Positions 12,901 through 25,000 of a stretch of 64,000 nucleotides of DNA are shown one piece after another. Numbering within the stretch: the first letter of the stretch is position 1; each line of letters opens with the position of its first letter. This DNA comes from Lobulomyces angularis (taxonomy: Eukaryota > Chytridiomycota > Chytridiomycetes > Lobulomycetales > Lobulomycetaceae): the NCBI GenBank assembly GCA_027604685.1, contig JADHYX010000026.1, positions 1 to 64,000 of the forward strand. Direction: 5' to 3'. Under the pieces are notes generated by a model. The model searched no databases. It saw nothing but the letters and a program-made list of their open reading frames with translations, and had not been told where the DNA came from. A program made the translations under genes and the position numbers.

Positions 12901-14939
12901 ATGTCAGAATTTAACTTTTCTTCTACAAATCTAAAATGCTGCTTTTCAAATTCGAAAGGTTTATCCAATTCTGTCAATATTAATTTTCCAGTTCTCAGTT
13001 CTACACTACAGCGTAAATATCGGTCAGGTAAGTACCTGATAAGTAAACATTGATCTGGCTGAGGTGATTCCTCCTCTGATGCAAAAAACAAATTCTTTAC
13101 ATCTGTTATTTTTATATCATGTTCAGTAAACCCTGCAAAAACCAATTCAGAGGAGCTTTCTAGAAGGGTGCTCTTGGATAAAAATAATTTTGCGTTTGCT
13201 TTAGTGGATATATAACAAGATATCAATATTTCATGAAGGTGATGAATTATTTCTTTTGCTTTAATTTTAGTTATTCTATACAACAGTAATTCGGTATCCA
13301 AATGAGAGGAGTCTATTTTGCAATCTTTTTCTTCCATGACAAGTACTTTAGATTCAACGACATTTTTTTTATTGTAATGTAAAGAAAATCCCTTCAATGA
13401 AAGCCATCTGTCAATTCCAAATGCTCCACTAAAGGACCTGATGATGGCTGATTCTTTTGTTTCCTCAGCTTCACTGTTAAGTAGCTCAATGTCATTATTT
13501 TTTTCTGATATGCTATCAATGATTTAAATTGAATTGTACAATTTTTCTTTATACCCTATCTCCAAATAATTTTTAAATTTCTGGTTTGATGGCAAAGTTT
13601 TTTTATCATTTAAAACCCAGTATCTGACACGTAACAGAGATGTAGATCTGTCAATGGACACTTCTAAATGGCCCGCCCACCTTGTTCGCATCAGGTGAAT
13701 TGTTTGGGTATGTAATATTTCAAGTTGAAAATTAAGGCAAAACAAATCTAAATTGGTAAGAAAACATTATTTTTGTTATATTTTCAATTTACGAAGGTAT
13801 TTATATAATTCCACCAAAGGATAAAAGTTCAGAGAAGTACTTTCAGCGGTGCCTGGTTTGGTTAAACTTGAACAGGTTTTTGCATCAATCTTTTGTTGAG
13901 CAATATCTATTATATAATTAATTTGGCTTTCCTGCAATCCAAATGGAATATTTTCATATATATCTTTTTCCAAATGTACTAAAATTTTCAAATCACTTAT
14001 AATCCAGGGTATGTTAGAATCCAAACTGACTAGTGTTAAAGACACTTTAAATTCATTTTCCACAGTAAATGTGACACATCCATTACCTAAATATGAAATT
14101 AAAATTTAAGAACTAGATGTACTGCAACTAACTTTACCTATTTTAATTCCTCTTCTCAATTGGATAGGGATAACTTCATCACAAAACAATCTTCGCCGAA
14201 TAATATCCTCAATTTTTTTGTAAGTAAAGTCAATTTCAGATTTTGAAAGTAATCTTGGAGGTATAAGTCGCCTCTAAATGTTACACATTTTATTAATATC
14301 TAATTCAACTTCAAGTTTTTTTACTTTAATAACTAAAGGCAGTCTTTGGTATTTTCCAGTAGTAAGGACGTCAATAGCGGTAGATATATCATAGAGCGGA
14401 TCTCTATTAGCCTTTAATGCTCTGCTGATTTCAAATAAAATGTCAGAGGATTTCGAAAAACAAAAGTCCGTTTTATCAATTAAAGCATGAAAGCGCTATG
14501 ATTCATAAATTTTTTTTTTTTTATTAATAATTATTATTTTTAGTTTTTTTTTAATTTACCTGGCACCGATTAATGTCATGGGAAGCTTTTTTGGCCCATT
14601 TAATTAACACTAATAATTTTGAAAATTGACTTCTTTCTTTAATTGAGTAATCCAATAATTGCTTTTTTCTATCAAGATGCTGCAAATTCTGTAAGCTATT
14701 TGTTAAATTAACGGGCAGTTAATTAAACATAATAGTAATTTTATTTACACTTCACAAAGGTTAAGTAATTGCTGGTAAGATTTGTTTGACAGTATGTCGA
14801 TGAGGTAAGTTATTGGAATAAATTGATCATCAAAATGCTCAATGCTGTTGTCCAAAGTAAAAATTTCTGATGATTTGATCTCTTTTAAAATCGAGAAATC
14901 AATTTTTTTATCTTCGGTTTCCATTTTTATATCGACCAT
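9992..14939 (-). CDS. MED14: Mediator of RNA polymerase II transcription subunit 14 (MED14/Rgr1)
   Basis: MED14 is the architectural backbone joining the Mediator head, middle and tail. The diagnostic N-terminus is readable: IPITYLIDILSNKSYQQL, then RKKQLLDYS..., a QFSKLLVLIKWAKKA stretch, and further on NIPWIISDLKILVHLEKD. The remainder is a long, poorly conserved all-alpha/RWD-like region spread over many exons. I place the start at 14939 (MVDIKMETED) and the stop at 9992-9994. The last intron (about 10021-10081) joins GTLFRTIS to ALAGRRRAE in phase 0. The product is about 1,350-1,450 residues, similar to other MED14 proteins. Introns are 40-90 bp. A small candidate gene and the enolase-phosphatase gene lie upstream. 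Confidence 0.88.
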
Positions 14940-15143
14940 ATTACTAACTATTGGGTTGACTATCTAAATTTTATTAAATATTCAAATTTTTTTTTAGTGG
15001 TTACAGAAAAAAAGAGTGAAAAAAAAAGACAATTCAAAAGTTTAACAGGCAGTTCACATTATGAATCTCCATGCTGTATCGTATAATATAATTATTCGCA
15101 TGGCATTTAACAGTCTTGTTGTTTCCAATCTACATCAACTAAA
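14940..15143. other. AT-rich spacer upstream of MED14
   Basis: Non-coding AT-rich sequence that should hold the MED14 promoter region. No recognisable TATA arrangement or motif stands out from the background. Confidence 0.4.
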
Positions 15144-15311
15144 ATGAAAAAAAGTCCAGTGCCTAAATTTACCAAAAATGAAAATTTAATTTATTATATG
15201 CTAATTTTTATATCAAGTATTCTAAATATCGCGAATAATAAAAAACCAAGCCGGGGTGTCAGATATCAGAAAAATTTGTTACAGTTAATGTTGTATAAAT
15301 CTATCGCCTAA
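15144..15311 (+). CDS. candidate 55-residue single-pass membrane microprotein
   Basis: An intact ATG-to-TAA frame of 55 codons (MKKSPVPKFTKNENLIYYML...). It has a basic N-terminus, one hydrophobic segment (about residues 16-30, LIYYMLIFISSILNI) and a basic tail (NNKKPSRGVRYQKN). Its stop lies 2 bp from the stop of the convergent enolase-phosphatase gene. Composition is less extreme than the flanking spacer. It is not a family I recognise and may be a chance open frame. Confidence 0.3.
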   Translation: MKKSPVPKFTKNENLIYYMLIFISSILNIANNKKPSRGVRYQKNLLQLMLYKSIA

Positions 15312-15313
15312 TA

Positions 15314-16520
15314 TTACTTTTTAGTTACTGCATTTTCCTTTTTAAATATTTTCGTTTTCTTTGGTTTAGAAAGAAAAGAATTTAGTTTAAAAACGGCTGT
15401 ACAGTCCTCTACTAATTCAAGTTCCATACTTTCACTGCTTTCATCAATCTGATATTTTACACATTTACCATCTTCTTTATCAATAATTTCTAAATCCGGA
15501 TTACCTGGTCTAAAAACCACCAATGCTTGAAAATCTGCCAATTTCGCTGCTGCTATCTCCTTATCAATGCAAATTAAAAATTGAATAAAAAAATTTAAGA
15601 GCTTACTTTGAGATTGTCACTTAAAAATAAAATTTTTGAAGGGTCTTCCTTAATGTTCTTTGCAATTGCTTCATAACTGCTTTTCTCCGTCTTTAAACCA
15701 ATATTAGTGTCAAAATATCCAGATATAAATTGAGTTAAATCTCCTTTTTCACTATAGCCTAAAAGCAACTTTTGGGCTTCAACGCTACCAGAACTAAATT
15801 ACGATAGAGAATATGTAAAACATTCTTATACAAATTTAATGATTATACGAGTAGATATAAATTTTTTTTTTTTGCATCTTCCATTTCTTTAATGCAGGTG
15901 GAACATCAGCAAAAACTTGTCCTTTCAGTTTACCTTAATAATTATAAAAAAAAGAAGTTTAACTAAGTTTATATTATACCAGAAGAATATCCAACTCTCC
16001 ATATATAACCTTGGAGGGATTTGAGGGGGCCAATTTTTCTATACATTAAATGTTACTATTTGCTGTTCACATTTGTTTATACCTATCGATAGACATCATC
16101 CACAACACATTATCGACAATTGACTGAATTATCTTTTCATTACTAACACTATTTTCCTCTTCATCCAAAATCTTTACGCAACCATGGGTATTTTCAGCTA
16201 AGTCCTTTACATTGAGATTTTTCAAATCATTGATTTTTTGATTCAACTCTTCATCTTTCCAATTCTTCATTAAAAATTCTTTGAGATTATTTTTAACCTC
16301 AGGAAATAGTATGTCGTGAACAAAACTGCAATGCATAAAAAAACCATGAAAATGACTTACCTAATCGGAGTAATTGTGCCTTCTATATCCAATAACACGA
16401 CTGAATAACCTAAAAAAAAATTACCAAACATGGAAATTATAGTTAAAAAAATATTTTTGTTTTACTAGAATCCTCATCATCTTTGACATCATTTGAGACT
16501 TTTCTTTTTTTTGAATTCAT
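15314..16520 (-). CDS. enolase-phosphatase E1 (2,3-diketo-5-methylthiopentyl-1-phosphate enolase-phosphatase)
   Basis: This HAD-superfamily enzyme of the methionine salvage pathway (Utr4/ENOPH1/MASA type) enolises and dephosphorylates diketomethylthiopentyl-1-phosphate. HAD motif I is VVLLDIEGTITPISFVHD, with nucleophile Asp and the family-typical DIEGT. GPLKSLQGYIWRVGY, the SSGS motif II (KKIYIYSSGSVEAQKLL), GYFDTNIGLKTEKSSY and motif III/IV (ILFLSDNLKEI) follow in order. The start (MNSKKRKVSN) has a basic extension, and the acidic/basic tail ends AVTKK at 15314-15316. Six or so short introns. The product is about 270 residues plus tail, slightly longer than yeast Utr4. Soluble cytosolic or nuclear. 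Confidence 0.9.
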
Positions 16521-17030
16521 CACTTTACTGTTACACCAAAAAATGGAATTGTTAGCATGAAGACAAATTTAAGTTATGCATTAATTTTCTCTAGTTACTG
16601 TAACATTCACGGAGCAAGTGTTTCGCAGTCTTCAGTTAATTCATTTTCTCAACTTCTTATAATAACGAAACCTAATCTCCATTTTAACACTTCCGTTTTG
16701 TTAATGTAATCTTTACTCTATTCAGTCGTCATATGAACTGAACTGCATATGAAAAATTAATAAATAAACTTGGTTAATGTAGAGTGTTAGCATTGATATC
16801 TAAATCAGAAGAAAGAATAATAGGGTAGGAAGTGGCAGTATCCTTGAACAGTGCAGCCCAACTGTGTAAAGTTAATACTAAATAAACTACTATAGTTTTC
16901 AAAATAAATATTTTTCTCACTGTAACTAAAAGTGACTTTTAAAAAATTGCTATGCTCTATTGCCTCTCTTTGTTGTAGCCAATCACTACGGAAAATATAA
17001 TAGCGACTCATGTTAAAAAAAAGCTACAAA
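16521..17030. other. intergenic spacer between divergent genes
   Basis: Divergent spacer between the enolase-phosphatase and the first BMP-kelch gene. It contains one 68-codon minus-strand frame (16805-17011, MSRYYIFRSDWLQQ...) of unknown status, whose ATG overlaps the first possible ATG of the BMP-kelch gene at 17010. No RNA gene or promoter element was recognised. Confidence 0.4.
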
Positions 17031-20000
17031 ATGAAATTAGCAAATGTTTTTAGTATTCTACTAGTAACTCTCCTATTAAAAAATTACAATAGTAATGTTG
17101 TTGGTATTATAGTAAACGAGATTAACAATTCCTTTGATAGTATGCCCAAATATTTGTTTTAAATAACTGATTACATTTATTTAGATGGAGTTCCTGTAAG
17201 ATTAGACACAAAACTAATATGGGAAGGATGTGTTGAAGCGATGGGGAATTCTTCGCTATGTGAATGCTGGCCCTTAAAACTGAACGACAATCCGGCGCTT
17301 CTTAACAAAATTAACTGTATGAGCTTCTAAACAAATTTTTAATCTAAAAATTAATTATTAAGCTACCGAAGATCTCTTTCATGTAATAATTCATCCTGAA
17401 TTCGCACAGGCCGCAGCTTTCTTACCATCTTTGTATAAAAACAAAATTATCGTTCATTAAGTTGTTGTAGATTTCCACAGTACAACTTTACTTTAATTAA
17501 TGGAGATTCCAGTTTTTCGTCTTCCGCAGATAATTTATTGTCAATTTACTTTGCAGGTTTTACAATTTTTTATATCAATTTTAATTTAACTTTTCGGATG
17601 TATTGTAGAGCAGGAATGTAATTAACAAATAATCTTGTCTATAACGTTTGTTTGTTAAGTGGGGTACCTAGAGGGTGTCATAGCAGGACTAGTAACTACT
17701 TCCCAGAACGTGGCATTTGTTACTGATTCTCCAAAAATTTCTCGTAAGAGGATTGTAAATAGTTTTAAGCAAGGAGTCCTTAAAGTCTGTCCAAAATGTA
17801 ACGTTTATTTTGCTTATTTAAATAGTGTAGCACAACCCTTTAACACAACTATGTCAGGTAATTTTTTTAAAATTTTGTAAAAATAATTACACCTTTGATT
17901 CATTTTTAGGTTTAATTGCAAATAACGAAATTGATATAGTAGCTGGAAGTGATGTTTCAGATTCTGTAGAAGGAATTGTTTGGGCATCTAAAAACAATAT
18001 CAGCGTGATCGGTATTAATATTGATGTTAATGTAAGTAGTCCGGTATCCTTTTTTAGCAGATCTGGGTAATTGCAAATATTAAAAAAATAATATGAGTTT
18101 TATACCATTTGATTAGAAATTTATCTGCTATCGCTGCTATTGTGCAAAAAGATTTAAAGGCTGCCTCGTTTAAGATATTATATGATATACAAAATAACAT
18201 TTTTACCAAAGGAAACGTAACTATGAATACAGCAGGTTATGGAGCTATTTCAGTTATGCCTTGCATGGGCAGTTCATGCATTGCTTTTCAAAATGAAGTT
18301 GAAAGGGTTTCGACTAAAATGTGTGGTACCAGTTATGTTAGTACTGTGCAAAAATATATCGAGGACATTTTTGTTACTATAAAAAGTGAAATATCTGACA
18401 TTGGAGTAGATTATCACACGGGAGACTTAATAGAACTAATGGTAAAAGGTAATAAATCAATCTAATGAAACGTAGATAAAAAAAGATTTGCATTTTAGAA
18501 AATAATACATTTCAAATATCAATTCCATTTGGAAAAAGACCTCCCCCCCTACAAAAGCACTCTTTCACTTTAGACATTCAGGAAAACAACTCATTTATGT
18601 ACATATTTGGTGGAACAAATACTACTGGTTTGGTAAACAATGATTTTTGGAAGTTGGAATATAAACATTACAAGTGGACAAAAATACTTCCTTTATCAAG
18701 TGTTCTCCCTCCCGCCAGGCAATCTCACATAGCCTATATGACTAATTCGAATTCGCTTATAATACAGTAAATTAATAGCATAATTAGGTGTTTTAAATAT
18801 TAAATAGTGGAGGTACTGGAATTGATGGCAAAGTTTTGTGTGATACGTGGGAATACAATATTTCCAGTAAAGAATGGCGAGATGTTACGCCTGGATCAAA
18901 CTTAGTTTGTACTGCAAGGGGTAGCTTTACAAAAACGGATGAGAGTATCTATGTATTTGGGGGTAAATTTAACATCAATATTCTTAACTGTATATGTTTA
19001 GGTTACGATTCTAAAAACTACATCACCAACTCCCTTATCATGTTAAATACCAAAACCTTTAAAAGTTCATATGTTGAAACCATAGGGGACAAACCACCAG
19101 CCGTGATAAATTCAATGTTGACAGTGTTGAATGCTACAACCTTAGTACTTTATGGTAAAAAACAAATTGATCTATTAATTATAGTTAGGTGGCTGTAACT
19201 TAAAGTACGTCGACGAAAACATTTATTTACTTACAATGGGAAGTTCGACCACTGCTCATAAATGGACAAAAGTAACCAATACTCTAGGAATGTCCCCAGG
19301 AGGTAGCAAATAAGTTTTTTTTTTTTATATATTTTTATAATTTAATAGCTCTATGTCGAGGAACAATGGTGAATTTAGATGATAATAGAATTTTAATCAC
19401 TGGAGGGGTGAATTCTGCTTTTAAGGCTACTCAAATCAATGTAATCTGGAACTCGGCCAGAAATGAGTGGATTTGGATGGTACTCATAATTACATTGTCA
19501 AAAATAATTTAAATTATAACTCTAGGACTCAAAAAAATTGAATTTCCCTCTGTCATCCCACTCTGCTTTTGTTTTCGACCAAAAATTGACTCCAAGTACA
19601 TGCCTAGCATCAACAGTGGAACTATACAGTATGTGTCCCCAAGAGAAAAGATTGATGCTATTTATTTATGGAGGACTGAATTCTGAGACGCTTTCAGACA
19701 ACTTACTTGTATATAGGATTGGACCTGAATCCGCAGGTACTAAAATAAAGTGTGATCCGGGATATTATCCAATTACTGAAGGTTACAACAATGCAGGTAG
19801 TAATATTTAAAAATACTTTTGTTAATTATTTTATATTCATTAAGTTTGTAGTTTTTGCCCTAAAAATTCATACAATACAGATGGTGGCAGCATTTGTTAC
19901 ATATGCCCTAAAGGTATTGCGTTACCTTTGTTGTGTTGTTAAAGAAAAAAATAGGTACAGTATGTAATGGAAAAGAGCCACTAAAGGTTGCACAGGGGTA

Positions 20001-21674
20001 CTGGACAGACGGAATCTTTTCAAATTCAACATACTATCAATGCAAAGATGATACTTGTTGCCAAAGTTCTCATGGATGTGCATTAAATAGTGAATTAACA
20101 GCATTGTTTTGTAACTTAATTAAAAGGTTTCTTTCTTCAGATTTGTGTAAACCTGGAATAACTGGAACACTTTGTTCGAAATGCACCAATGAGAAATATT
20201 ACCTTTGGGCAAATTCTTGTGTGGAATGTGATAGGGTCAATGCAACATATATTGTGATAGCATTTTTTGGTACAGTAATTGGAACAATAGTATATTTATT
20301 ATTGCCTCCAACCGCCAGTATTTTGATTTCAAACACCTTGTTCACGTATGAAATTATCATAAAGTGCATAATTAATACCAATATTTAAGTTATCAAGTAA
20401 TTGGATTGTTTTCGGAACTTGAAGGTCTAAAATTATTTACTGTGCTAATTTCGACATTTGATCCTTCGTTAACATTAGAATCGGAATTTTTAGTAGATAA
20501 ATGTTTGGGACCTATCGGGGTTAAAAATTTTTTTTAAGTAAAATTCTAAAGATATTTCGTAGGGACTGGGTCGATTAATTTTAAAATTTTCTTATTCCGT
20601 ATTCATCATATTGATATTTGGTTTGATTTACTACACTATTAAACTTTTGAAACGTTTAAATGTACAAGAAAAATTTTATTTCACAAAAAAACTTTATTTT
20701 TATTTACCGATATGGTTGAAAAATAAAACTTTAAAGGACTTTCAAGCGTCAGGTACGCTCTAAATTGTAAAATTTAATTGTTTTGTTTAGGTGCCTCGTT
20801 AATTTTGTTTTTATTTCTCCCGATTGTGAACTCACTACTTTCATTTTTTAACTGTGAATATGTGAGCTTACAAAATGGCTCGGTTTTACTACTGTCAGAA
20901 TACCCAGAAGTAATTTGTTTTGTAAGTACTACATAAAATCGTTGTTATTTGACATAGTTTTGGACAGGAAGGGGCACATTTCGCAGCTTCTATTGTTTCA
21001 GCCGTATTGTTGCTTGTTATACTTGTTTTTATTCCTATTTATGCCTTCAAGTGTTTAAAGGCAGCTAATGAAAAAAAAAATAGCTCTTTAAATTTTATAG
21101 TGACTCCATTCAAAAAAAAATTTTACTACTGGATTATTATCGAATATTTTGAACGACTTCTCATAGTTGCCACCTCAATCTTAACAAAATCCAGCAATGT
21201 AAAATATTATAGATGGGTATATTTTAAAAGTTATTCACCTTAAATTTTTGAAAATAAACTTACAGAGTCTTCTTATGGCCATTACCTTTTTAGTCATTAT
21301 TCAAAAGTTTAATCCTTATAAAAGTTCATTGGTATACAATTATATTTTATTTTTAATAATGTTCTATATATTCAGGAAAATTGGACAAAAATACTATATG
21401 TTGGAATAATGCTGGGCTCTGCTTCTTTGTCCATAATAAAGACAATTAGCTGCTCTGTCTACGTTAACTCAGATTGCCCTTTTTATACACACAAGACGGT
21501 TTGGGAGTATGTTTGGTAAAGTTTAAATTAAAATACACTCTTCTAACTTTCTAAAGGTTTTTCTTACCACTACTCATTTTTACCGCAAGAATTATGGTTG
21601 CATTTGTTGGACTAAATTACTTTAAATATAAAAGATTACCAGAGACTCTTGCAACAAAACTAGAAACTAAATAA
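17031..21674 (+). CDS. BMP/PnrA-type ligand-binding domain + kelch + Cys-rich + multi-TM surface protein (copy 1)
   Basis: A probable plasma-membrane receptor. Order: signal peptide (MKLANVFSILLVTLLL); a BMP/PnrA-like substrate-binding module (about 17100-18460; GYLEGVIAGLVTTSQNVAF, FKQGVLKVCPKC, EIDIVAGSDVSDSVEGIVWA); kelch repeats (about 18520-19720; FGGTNTTGLVNNDFW, YVFGG, LFIYGG); a cysteine-rich stalk (about 19740-20230; CKPGITGTLCSKC); then about eight or nine hydrophobic segments to 21674. BMP proteins in bacteria bind nucleosides. Dictyostelium Grl receptors carry a BMP-like ectodomain before seven TMs; here kelch and Cys-rich modules are inserted. I chose ATG 17031 because it gives a clean signal peptide matching the paralogue; ATG 17010 is also in frame. 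A 38-bp intron at about 17434-17471 removes an apparent stop (PSL|FPQYNF). The paralogue lies tail-to-tail at 22074-26659. Confidence 0.75.
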
Positions 21675-22073
21675 ATTCAACTTTATTAATACATACTTAT
21701 AAAACAAGTATTACACTTATACTTTTGTTAAGTCATCATTTTATTTGCTATTTCATTGTTTTTATTACTTACTGTTGTTGAACACTTTGAAAATTTACAT
21801 CAATTGAACACCTTGAAAATTTACATCACTTGAACACCTTGAAAATATTCATCACTTGAACACTTTGAAAAAATACATCACCTGAACATTTTGAAAATTT
21901 ATATCACTTGTAAATGAATGAAAGGAAATATTATATTTATTTAATTTTTTTTCTATTTAAATTAATTTGTCAATCATTGTGTTCTATTAAAAGATTATTT
22001 TTAAATATACTGATTAAAGCATTAGAAAATATGTTCAATAATTAACTTTGCCGAAAATTGGAGCGATTCGTAT
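21675..22073. other. convergent intergenic region holding a tandem repeat
   Basis: 3' spacer between the two convergent BMP-kelch paralogues. Apart from the 26-bp tandem array it is plain AT-rich sequence with no open frame of note. Confidence 0.5.
21780..21909. repeat. 26-bp tandem repeat, five copies
   Basis: Five head-to-tail 26-bp units begin at 21780, 21806, 21832, 21858 and 21884. Each starts GAACAC/T and contains TTGAAAA...CATCA. The units differ by a few substitutions and have no length change, so they are diverged but phase-locked. The array sits exactly between the stops of the convergent paralogues. It cannot stay open in every frame and lies outside both CDSs, so it is a non-coding minisatellite. 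Confidence 0.9.
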
Positions 22074-25000
22074 TTATTTAACTTTTTCAATGTCAAGGTG
22101 AACTGCTTTCTTTTTTGGAAAAAATCTTATTAATTTATCTGATATGATTCTGAATGCTGCGAGAATGAGAGGGGCACTAAGCCAGAAATTTTTCCAGTGA
22201 GTATTATAACTAGTTTGATTGAGGGATTGCATAGTTGGATCTGTAGTTACATCAGTTTCGCCATTTATCAGTTTTATTCCAGCAACACCAAGCATTGTTA
22301 GCTATAAATGTTATGATTTTTAGATTCTAAAACCAATTTTCTTTTTTTACCATTAAAAACAGTTTTGACCAATTTTCCTAACAAAAAAAAAATTAATTTA
22401 TCAACATATTAATATCTGCATACGATATTTTTTCTATAAACGTTGTTTTGCTGAAGAATTATTATAACCACAATAGAGATAAAGTATCCCTGCATTCAAT
22501 AAAAAAAGTTGATTTTTTTTAAAAGCAAATGTGTATTTACCCAAGCGTAATCAATTTCTGGATAGGAGTAAGTAGCTGCGATGGAAGCCAAAGCTACTCT
22601 TTCAATCACTTCCACCAAAATCCAATAGGAGCAATGGTCCTATTTTTAAAAAAATGAGAAATTTATTGTAAAGCAATAAAAGTTTTACTTTATACTGAAT
22701 TTTTAGAAATGCAACCACTTCATTATTACTATTGAAGGATGAAAATTTACAGTAAAAAAATTTCATTAATAATCCAAACAAAACAATAGCAGGTAAAGTT
22801 AAAAGTAAGGTAATAATTACAATCGCAATCAGGTGGTTTCCACTCTAATGAAATATTATTAAGACTTTTAAATGTTAATACCCAGCAAGTGGTATCAGGA
22901 AATTCCATCATCAAGTACTGTGTTGAACCATCATATTTCGTTTGCTGGCAGCTGTACAAAGAAATTAAAGATCTGGAGAAAGGGGTTACTAAGAGAAGAG
23001 CAATTAACAAGAATTTTTTGATGATGCGCCCGTAACTTTGAGTAGTATAGGTCAACTTTTTAAACACTGAAAACTTATCCAAACATTTAAGAACCCCTAT
23101 AACAATACCTATAGAGATATATTTAAAAAAAAAGTTAGCAGATATTTACATACAATAGTGAAGCAAAGGAAGAAAAGTGAGAAACAAGCGAAATATTGAT
23201 TTTTCAAATCCTGAAAAGGGTGCAAAGCACTTGTCAATATTGACGGAAATTGCATTGAGCATAATTTCTGCATCAAGTGAGGTAAGGCAAGCAATAATAC
23301 TTTGAGAATAATCCCGCTATATTTAGTCAGCATTGAATAAAAATAACTCACAACTGCTTACCTTGAGCAACAAAGCTATAATTTGATAACTTTTTTTTGT
23401 TAGTTTTCGTTTTAACATATTTTTAAGTTTTTTAGATATACCAAAATACTAGGTTTACAAAAAACATTCCAAAATCGATTACTGTTAACAATAGCACTAC
23501 CAAGAAACTAAGACCAATCAAACCAACTAGATATCCTATATTGAAAGTTGTGCAGTTCACGCTAAGAAAAGAAATAGACTTACATGGAAGCAATAAAAAA
23601 ATTTTTAAACGTACCATTCATTGACCCATAAAGAGTGTCCTGCTTCAGAACATTCACTGCATAAGGCACCTTTAAAAATGTGTTAAATTTTTACTTTTAT
23701 TTTTAAAAAACCTGTGGTTCCATATTTACACTGTTGTGTAGTATTACAACCTTGGGCAATTGAGCAGCAAGTGTCTATGGGACACTTATATATATATGGA
23801 AGGCTTGTTGAACTATTGGCATCCTGCCAAAATCCAATAGCAACGTTAACTTCGGATCCACCAGGGCATACACCACCTAGAATTGGTCAAATTACTTACT
23901 CATATAAAATAATACCATGGGGACAGGATTCACAGATACCATTTCCGTTTGTGTTGTAACTACCTTCTGGACATTTCGTGCACACTGGCTCGTCATATAT
24001 ATCAATTGCTAAATAGTATCCAGGTCGGCATGCTAGGAAAATATTAAATTATTTTTTTTACAGGAATAATTGTATACACGAAAGAGGTGGTCTTTGAGGA
24101 CCTATTTGATATTTGATAAGTTTGTCTGATACTCCTTCACTTTCATAACCCCCTGTTCAAAAAAAATTATTTTTTTTTTGTTTTTTCAAACTTGCCAAAA
24201 AGTATAAGAGAAGTTTGTGAATCTACATTACAAAGCGAATAATTAGGATTTTCCTTCCACATACAAGGATTTTCAGGTTGTCGATACAAAAATCCAGAAA
24301 AAGAAACTAGAGAACTTGGTAAATTCGAAATTTCTCCATATTTCCTAAATTGAGAAAAAAAAAATCAGCGTTGCTAGCAATGAATCAAACCAAATATTAT
24401 TTTTGATATCGAAAAAAAAATTAGAATTCTGCAAAATGCTATTTGCAGATATTCCTCCTGATATCATCAACCTATTTTCGTCAATTTTGGTCATTAAACC
24501 TAAAAAATTTGTATTATTTTTAATAAAAAAAAAGTATGCATGAGTTTTCAATTAAAAAAAAACGAAGAAGTCTTACCTTTTGCCAGTACTGGAGGAGGGT
24601 CGCCTCTAGGGTTTAGCAGAGTCCATAAATTTTTTTCTAAGGAAAATTTATAAAAATTTAAAAATTATTAAATTACCAATATTAAACTTAAAGAATTGAT
24701 TTGTAACGTCTGTCAAATTTGAACCACCGTAGACGAAGACACTGGAATCCAATGCGATCATCATAGAGTCTAGTAATACAGGAGGCTTTAAATCTGTGAA
24801 CGGTTTCATTAAAGTTACAGTTCCGGACAAAACATCAATTGTCGCAAGATCATTGCGTATCGCATAAGCTTCATCAAATCCCCCAAAAATATATAGGAGA
24901 TGGTCAATTAAAGTATAAGCAAATCTCCCTCTACAAAATTTCATGTTTAACTTAATTTCAGACCAAGATTTACTTTCAGTACTAAATTTCCACATATCAC

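Noticed and set aside
16805..17011. 68-codon minus-strand frame MSRYYIFRSDWLQQ...
   Set aside because: No domain, its ATG overlaps that of the receptor gene, and there is no splice or conservation evidence; left as part of the spacer.
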